NCBI RefSeq assembly: GCF_002849695.1
Contig: NZ_CP018937.1
Location: 4,650,001-4,714,000 of the forward strand
Length of the DNA stretch: 64,000 nucleotides
Direction of reading: 5' to 3'
Origin: Bacteroides fragilis
GTDB lineage: Bacteria; Bacteroidota; Bacteroidia; Bacteroidales; Bacteroidaceae
A model generated the notes under the pieces. The model saw only the letters and a list, made by a program, of their open reading frames with translations. It had not been told where the DNA came from and searched no databases. Of this stretch, positions 60,111 through 64,000 are shown piece after piece; within the stretch, counting starts at the first letter, position 1, and each line of letters begins with the position of its first letter. Made by a program: the position numbers and the translations under genes.

Positions 60111-61442
60111 ATGAAAAACACCAATCGTTCCATTCTTCATAAAGATGGAGTTAGTTACATCCTGCCATTTATTTTAGTGACTTCTTGTTTTGCCTTATGG
60201 GGGTTCGCTAATGATATTACCAATCCAATGGTAAAGGCCTTTTCGAAAATATTTCGTATGAGTGTCACCGACGGGGCATTGGTGCAGGTCGCTTTTTACG
60301 GAGGTTACTTTGCGATGGCCTTTCCTGCTGCAATGTTTATTCGTAAATACTCTTATAAAGCCGGTATCCTGCTGGGACTGGGGCTATATGCTTTGGGTGC
60401 CTTGCTGTTTTTCCCTGCAAAGATGACAGGTGACTATTACCCTTTCCTGCTCGCTTATTTTATTTTGACGTGTGGACTCTCGTTTCTGGAAACAAGTGCT
60501 AACCCGTATATATTATCAATGGGTACGGAGGAGACGGCAACCCGACGATTGAATCTGGCGCAGTCGTTTAATCCAATGGGATCATTATTGGGAATGTATG
60601 TAGCCATGAACTTCATTCAGGCGCGCCTGAATCCGATGGATACGGTAGAACGCAGCCAATTGTCTCCCTCTGAGTTTGAGGTATTGAAAGAATCGGATTT
60701 GTCCGTGCTGATTGCCCCTTACCTGATTATAGGATTAGTGATTCTTGCCATGCTTTTTCTGATACGTGCCGTTAAAATGCCTAAGAATGGTGATAAGAAT
60801 CATAATATTGATTTTATACCAACGCTAAAGCGTATTTTTAGAGTTCATCATTATAGAGAAGGAGTCATAGCGCAATTCTTTTATGTGGGGGCACAGATTA
60901 TGTGCTGGACTTTTGTTATCCAATATGGAACACGCCTGTTTATGTCGCAGGGAATGGAAGAGAAAGCTGCTGAAGTGCTTTCCCAGGAATATAATATAAT
61001 TGCTATGATTATTTTCTGCATAAGCCGTTTTGTGTGTACATTTATTCTTCGCTACTTGAATCCGGGCATGCTTCTCAAGATTCTTGCGATTGCGGGTGGC
61101 GCTTTTACGTTAGGTGTGATTTTTTTGCAAAATATATGGGGATTGTACTGCCTGGTAGCTGTTTCGGCTTGTATGTCACTAATGTTTCCCACGATTTATG
61201 GCATTGCTCTTCGTGGTTTGGGTGATGATGCCAAGTTTGGGGCTGCCGGTTTAATTATGGCAATTCTGGGAGGTTCTATCTTACCACCGCTACAGGCTTG
61301 TATTATTGACCAACATACATTGTTGGGTATGCCTGCTGTAAACTTGTCTTTTATACTTCCTTTTATCTGTTTCGTAGTGATTATCATTTATGGGCATCGT
61401 ACGTGTGCACGTGTAAGAAAGATAAAAGCAACACAAAAGTAA
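60111..61442 (+). CDS. fucP: L-fucose:H+ symporter
   Basis: 443 residues, twelve membrane helices, of the FHS (FucP) subfamily of the major facilitator superfamily. The typical segments are FILVTSCFALWGFANDITNP with the conserved Asn/Asp, FYGGYFAMAFPAAMFIRKYS, and YFILTCGLSFLETSANPYI with the key Glu and Asn. It imports L-fucose with protons across the inner membrane. The last gene of the fucR-I-O-A-K-P series. Confidence 0.94.
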   Translation: MKNTNRSILHKDGVSYILPFILVTSCFALWGFANDITNPMVKAFSKIFRMSVTDGALVQVAFYGGYFAMAFPAAMFIRKYSYKAGILLGLGLYALGALLFFPAKMTGDYYPFLLAYFILTCGLSFLETSANPYILSMGTEETATRRLNLAQSFNPMGSLLGMYVAMNFIQARLNPMDTVERSQLSPSEFEVLKESDLSVLIAPYLIIGLVILAMLFLIRAVKMPKNGDKNHNIDFIPTLKRIFRVHHYREGVIAQFFYVGAQIMCWTFVIQYGTRLFMSQGMEEKAAEVLSQEYNIIAMIIFCISRFVCTFILRYLNPGMLLKILAIAGGAFTLGVIFLQNIWGLYCLVAVSACMSLMFPTIYGIALRGLGDDAKFGAAGLIMAILGGSILPPLQACIIDQHTLLGMPAVNLSFILPFICFVVIIIYGHRTCARVRKIKATQK

Positions 61443-61455
61443 TGTTGAGAATCGG

Positions 61456-62559
61456 ATGCGGTGTTTGACGATTCTTCTGAGCAACTGTTTCCTTCTGCTT
61501 GTGTCATTCGTTTCTTGTGGGAAAGTGTCATTAGCGGAAGAAGCAGTGTTTACTATACCGGTGGATACGGCGTTCATGAAGCTTCGTCAATGGGAATGGC
61601 ATTGCCAGAAACGGGCTGACAGTTGCCTGGCAGAGAATAATTATCAGGAAGCTTTATCTTGGCTGGATTCCGCTCGTAGCCAAGTGGAACATTACGGACG
61701 TCCTTATTATATGCTGGCACGTGGGAATGTATATTATTCTATCCATCAATATGATTCCGCCCGTCGTTATTTTAGTATGGCAGCCCATTCCATTCATCCG
61801 CATATTGCTATCGAAGCTTGGAGGAAACTTGCAGAACTGGAACTTATGGAAGGAAATGAGAAGCAAGTGTTCTACTCTACGCAGAAGGCAGATGCGCTTT
61901 TCCGGGTGGAGATAGGCCATGTGCAGAGTGATAACAGTGAAGCTCTATATCAGGAAGAGAGGTTGAAAAACGAGTTAAACCAATTGAAGATTGCCAAACA
62001 GAATCGGGAAATTGCCATGTTAACTTTGAGCCTTTGTCTGCTTGTACTGGTTGCTTTGTTTGTTTTCTACCGGCAAAATAAGATAAAGTGTGAAAAAGAG
62101 CGTCTGCTTCTTGAAGAGAAAGCCAAGTTGGAGCAAGAGAACCAAATACTGAAACAAACTGAAGAGTTAAGTGCTTTGAGAGAGAAAGAGGCGGTTTTGC
62201 GCGAGTCTTTGTTCCGTAAGGTCGATGTTTTGCGTAAAATACCCTCCCTCAATGAAGAAGAGCAGGAGAGTGGTGAACATCGCATAGCTTTGTCGGAAAG
62301 AGAGTGGGAGGAAATTCGTCAGACGGTGGATAATGCTTATGATGGGTTTTCACAACGGTTGCTTGCACGCTTTCCTTTGTTGACTTTAAAAGATATTTAT
62401 TTCTGCTGCTTGGTGAAGATCAATGTCAGTATAAAGGACCTTTCCGATATTTATTGTATTAGTCGTACCTCGGTTAGTAAAAAGAAATTTCGCATCAAGC
62501 GAGAGAAGCTTGGAGCAGAGGATTCGGACTCTTTAGATGACTTTTTGCGTGGTTTTTAG
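61456..62559 (+). CDS. Membrane TPR protein with C-terminal HTH-like domain (putative regulator)
   Basis: 367 residues. A signal peptide (cleavage near 28) leads to a periplasmic TPR-like region (about 30-170, WLDSARSQVEHYGRPYYMLA). A membrane helix follows at 188-206 (MLTLSLCLLVLVALFVFYR), then a coiled coil (about 208-255). The cytosolic end, about 275-367, has LTLKDIYFCCLVKINVSIKD and LSDIYCISRTSVSKKKFRIK, resembling the HTH of Bacteroidales TPR/LuxR-like regulators. This layout senses outside and acts on DNA inside. It starts 14 bases after fucP and precedes a propeller locus it might control. Confidence 0.82.
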   Translation: MRCLTILLSNCFLLLVSFVSCGKVSLAEEAVFTIPVDTAFMKLRQWEWHCQKRADSCLAENNYQEALSWLDSARSQVEHYGRPYYMLARGNVYYSIHQYDSARRYFSMAAHSIHPHIAIEAWRKLAELELMEGNEKQVFYSTQKADALFRVEIGHVQSDNSEALYQEERLKNELNQLKIAKQNREIAMLTLSLCLLVLVALFVFYRQNKIKCEKERLLLEEKAKLEQENQILKQTEELSALREKEAVLRESLFRKVDVLRKIPSLNEEEQESGEHRIALSEREWEEIRQTVDNAYDGFSQRLLARFPLLTLKDIYFCCLVKINVSIKDLSDIYCISRTSVSKKKFRIKREKLGAEDSDSLDDFLRGF

Positions 62560-62667
62560 TTCTCGGAAACTTGTTTGTCCATGCTATTTTAAGAAAGGGA
62601 CTGTCTAATGCGTTGGTATATAGTGTGATAGTGTGTTTCTTTTTGAAGTGCTTTGTCTATATCCCTT

Positions 62668-62699
62668 TTTGTTTTTCCTGTGCCCGATGGTTAATTTTG
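62668..62699 (+). promoter_or_regulatory. Promoter of the third propeller locus
   Basis: TTTG (62668-62671), 20 bases, then TAATTTTG (62692-62699): an exact Bacteroides promoter form, about 30 bases upstream of the ATG at 62730. This decides the start of the next gene and makes it independent of the fucose operon. Confidence 0.7.
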
Positions 62700-62729
62700 C
62701 AATATCAAAACTTTAAAAATGTATATGAT

Positions 62730-63881
62730 ATGTTGAATCGACTGAACTATTTCATTATGTCGGCAGGGCTACTTGTTTTAGTAGCATGTTCGTCTAATTC
62801 CGGAAAACAGGTAGAGATGGCAAATACTCCTTTTGTTTACGATGGATTAAAAGAGTATCCGATAAAAGAGTTGAAACTGTCCGATCTGGCAGTTAGTGAT
62901 TATGTGTTATTAAAAGACAATGAAAATTCATTGTTGGGTAGGTTACCGACAAATCCCTGTATGCAGGTCACTGAAGACCGGATTTATATTCAGGATGAAG
63001 AGCAACAGGCTATATTTATTTTTGACCGTCAGGGAAATCCATTATTGCAAATGCGTCATAAAGGAGGCGGCCCTCAGGAATGGGCATCTTTGAACTCTTT
63101 CTATGTGGACAGTCCTAATAAAGAAATTATAGTGTTGGACTGGGCTAAAAAGTTTATAGTTTATGATTTGAATGGGAAATTTAAACGAAGCTTCCCGACG
63201 CCCGGTTGCTCTTGGAAGTTTGCTAACTTGAATGATGAGGCCGTACTGATATATTGTCCTTTTACGAATCGTAATAACGGAGAGGCAGTTTGCATCCTTT
63301 CTAAAAAAGATGGCAAAAAGTTGCATGTGTGTCCTATTACGATAGATAATTTTGTGTGGGATAGCGAGGGACGTATTGGCTATGAACCATTGAAACCGGC
63401 TTATGGTGGAATTTTATTTTCAGATTTATCATTGAAAGGTGTGTATTTTATTGATGCTGAAACATATGAAGTAAAACAGGTTATTGATGAAGTAACAGAA
63501 TATAAATTTGAAAATGCAGAGTTCGTTAAGCTACATCCGGTGATCGATGCTAAAGATTATACTTTGTATACTACGCTCGGTACGAAATGGTTGACTCCGG
63601 ATATGCCAATAAACTATTATTATTTCGATAAGAAGGAGCAGAAAATGTATACTTTGAAAAATGAAACCGGATGGGCTGTTTTAAAAGATGTCTGCAATGT
63701 ACAGAGAACCCGTACAACGAATACTCCAGGTATAGGTATTGGTTATTATTGGCCTTCTACTATGAAAGGAGAGTCGATGCAAGCTGAGAAAGAGCAGTTT
63801 GACCCTCGTTTCCGGGCAATAATGGACTCTATACCTGAAGAGGGTAACCCTGTATTACAAATAATGAACTTCAATAAATAA
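62730..63881 (+). CDS. 6-bladed beta-propeller lipoprotein
   Basis: 383 residues from the ATG at 62730, chosen because the promoter lies just upstream. A lipoprotein signal (VLVACSS, Cys about 20) is followed by LSDLAVSDYVLLKDNENSLL and the blade segment MRHKGGGPQEWASLNSFYVD, the counterpart of GPGEY in this family. It is the third such gene in the window. The next gene starts on its stop codon (TAATG), as in the pair at 1841-3825. The ligand is unknown. Confidence 0.87.
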   Translation: MLNRLNYFIMSAGLLVLVACSSNSGKQVEMANTPFVYDGLKEYPIKELKLSDLAVSDYVLLKDNENSLLGRLPTNPCMQVTEDRIYIQDEEQQAIFIFDRQGNPLLQMRHKGGGPQEWASLNSFYVDSPNKEIIVLDWAKKFIVYDLNGKFKRSFPTPGCSWKFANLNDEAVLIYCPFTNRNNGEAVCILSKKDGKKLHVCPITIDNFVWDSEGRIGYEPLKPAYGGILFSDLSLKGVYFIDAETYEVKQVIDEVTEYKFENAEFVKLHPVIDAKDYTLYTTLGTKWLTPDMPINYYYFDKKEQKMYTLKNETGWAVLKDVCNVQRTRTTNTPGIGIGYYWPSTMKGESMQAEKEQFDPRFRAIMDSIPEEGNPVLQIMNFNK

Positions 63882-64000
63882 TGAAGCTGTTCCGCAAAAT
63901 ATTGATTATTTGTCTTCTTGGGAAGTTAATGGCTTGTTCGTCATTAGCTTCCGGGGAGATAAATGATGTTTGGGGGCATAAGCAAGTGGCTACGGTTGAA
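63881..64000 (+). CDS. Start of a lipoprotein gene, cut by the window end
   Basis: The first 40 codons only. The ATG at 63881 overlaps the preceding stop codon. It begins MKLFRKILIICLLGKLMACS, a lipoprotein-type signal with Cys near 19. By analogy with the lipoprotein overlapping the propeller gene at 2956, it may be a DUF1573 or thioredoxin-like protein, but the part seen cannot prove it. Confidence 0.6.
   Translation, partial: MKLFRKILIICLLGKLMACSSLASGEINDVWGHKQVATVE

Noticed and set aside
54033..61442. A full polysaccharide utilisation locus around the fucose genes
   Set aside because: No SusC/SusD-like or glycoside hydrolase genes are present; this is a monosaccharide catabolic operon.
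1..64000. tRNA, rRNA or riboswitch genes
   Set aside because: None recognised by eye on either strand; short ones could have been missed without a covariance search.

Overview
The window reads as a chromosomal segment of Bacteroides, most probably B. fragilis or a close relative. The evidence is the Bacteroides promoter form (TTG/TTTG, about 20 bases, TAnnTTTG) before many genes, NVEALA peptides with 6-bladed beta-propeller lipoproteins, an acpP-fabF-rnc cluster, a fucR-fucI-fucO-fucA-fucK-fucP operon, and a short segment bounded by AAACGTACGTTT inverted repeats like those of Mpi-invertible promoters in B. fragilis.

Layout. 1-1300: a GC-rich dispersed repeat and a HAD phosphatase. 1450-6620: an NVEALA peptide, a propeller lipoprotein, a thioredoxin-like/DUF1573 lipoprotein, a Kelch protein and a secreted retropepsin-like protease. 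6870-11400: a minus-strand operon of a DarT-like ADP-ribosyltransferase (split by a -1 frame change at an in-phase A_AAA_AAG), a DUF6939-like protein, and a ZorA/ZorB-like (MotA/MotB-type) motor pair. Next to it (11540-13610) lie a broken Mob/Pre relaxase, an IS5-family transposase remnant and a decapitated NVEALA gene, so this is an accessory island. 13680-14870: a second propeller lipoprotein.

15090-26330 is core genome: a SNF2 helicase, MnmA, a GH3-like enzyme, phosphofructokinase, acpP-fabF-rnc, purN and pdxB. 26380-38050 is a surface-glycan (probably LPS/LOS) locus: nine glycosyltransferase genes on both strands (GT2, GT2-kinase fusion, GT11, GT90, GT8, GT4) ending in an MsbA-like exporter, with the putative invertible promoter in the middle. 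38260-40760: viroplasmin-type RNase H, a nitroreductase, a second inverted copy of the dispersed repeat, and shikimate kinase. 40900-46260: a Sel1-repeat protein, an HSP90-like ATPase and a helical-repeat protein. Then speA, argB, an ECF sigma/anti-sigma/DUF4252 operon, two tandem GIN-domain lipoproteins, a DUF45 metallopeptidase and a small membrane protein. 54030-61440 is the fucose operon, followed by a TPR membrane regulator and a third propeller locus cut by the window end.

The most interesting system is the DarT-like/DUF6939-like/ZorA-ZorB-like operon. It looks like a Zorya-type antiphage defence system in which the usual nuclease or helicase effectors are replaced by a predicted nucleic-acid ADP-ribosyltransferase. 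Everything here was read by eye; no database search was run.
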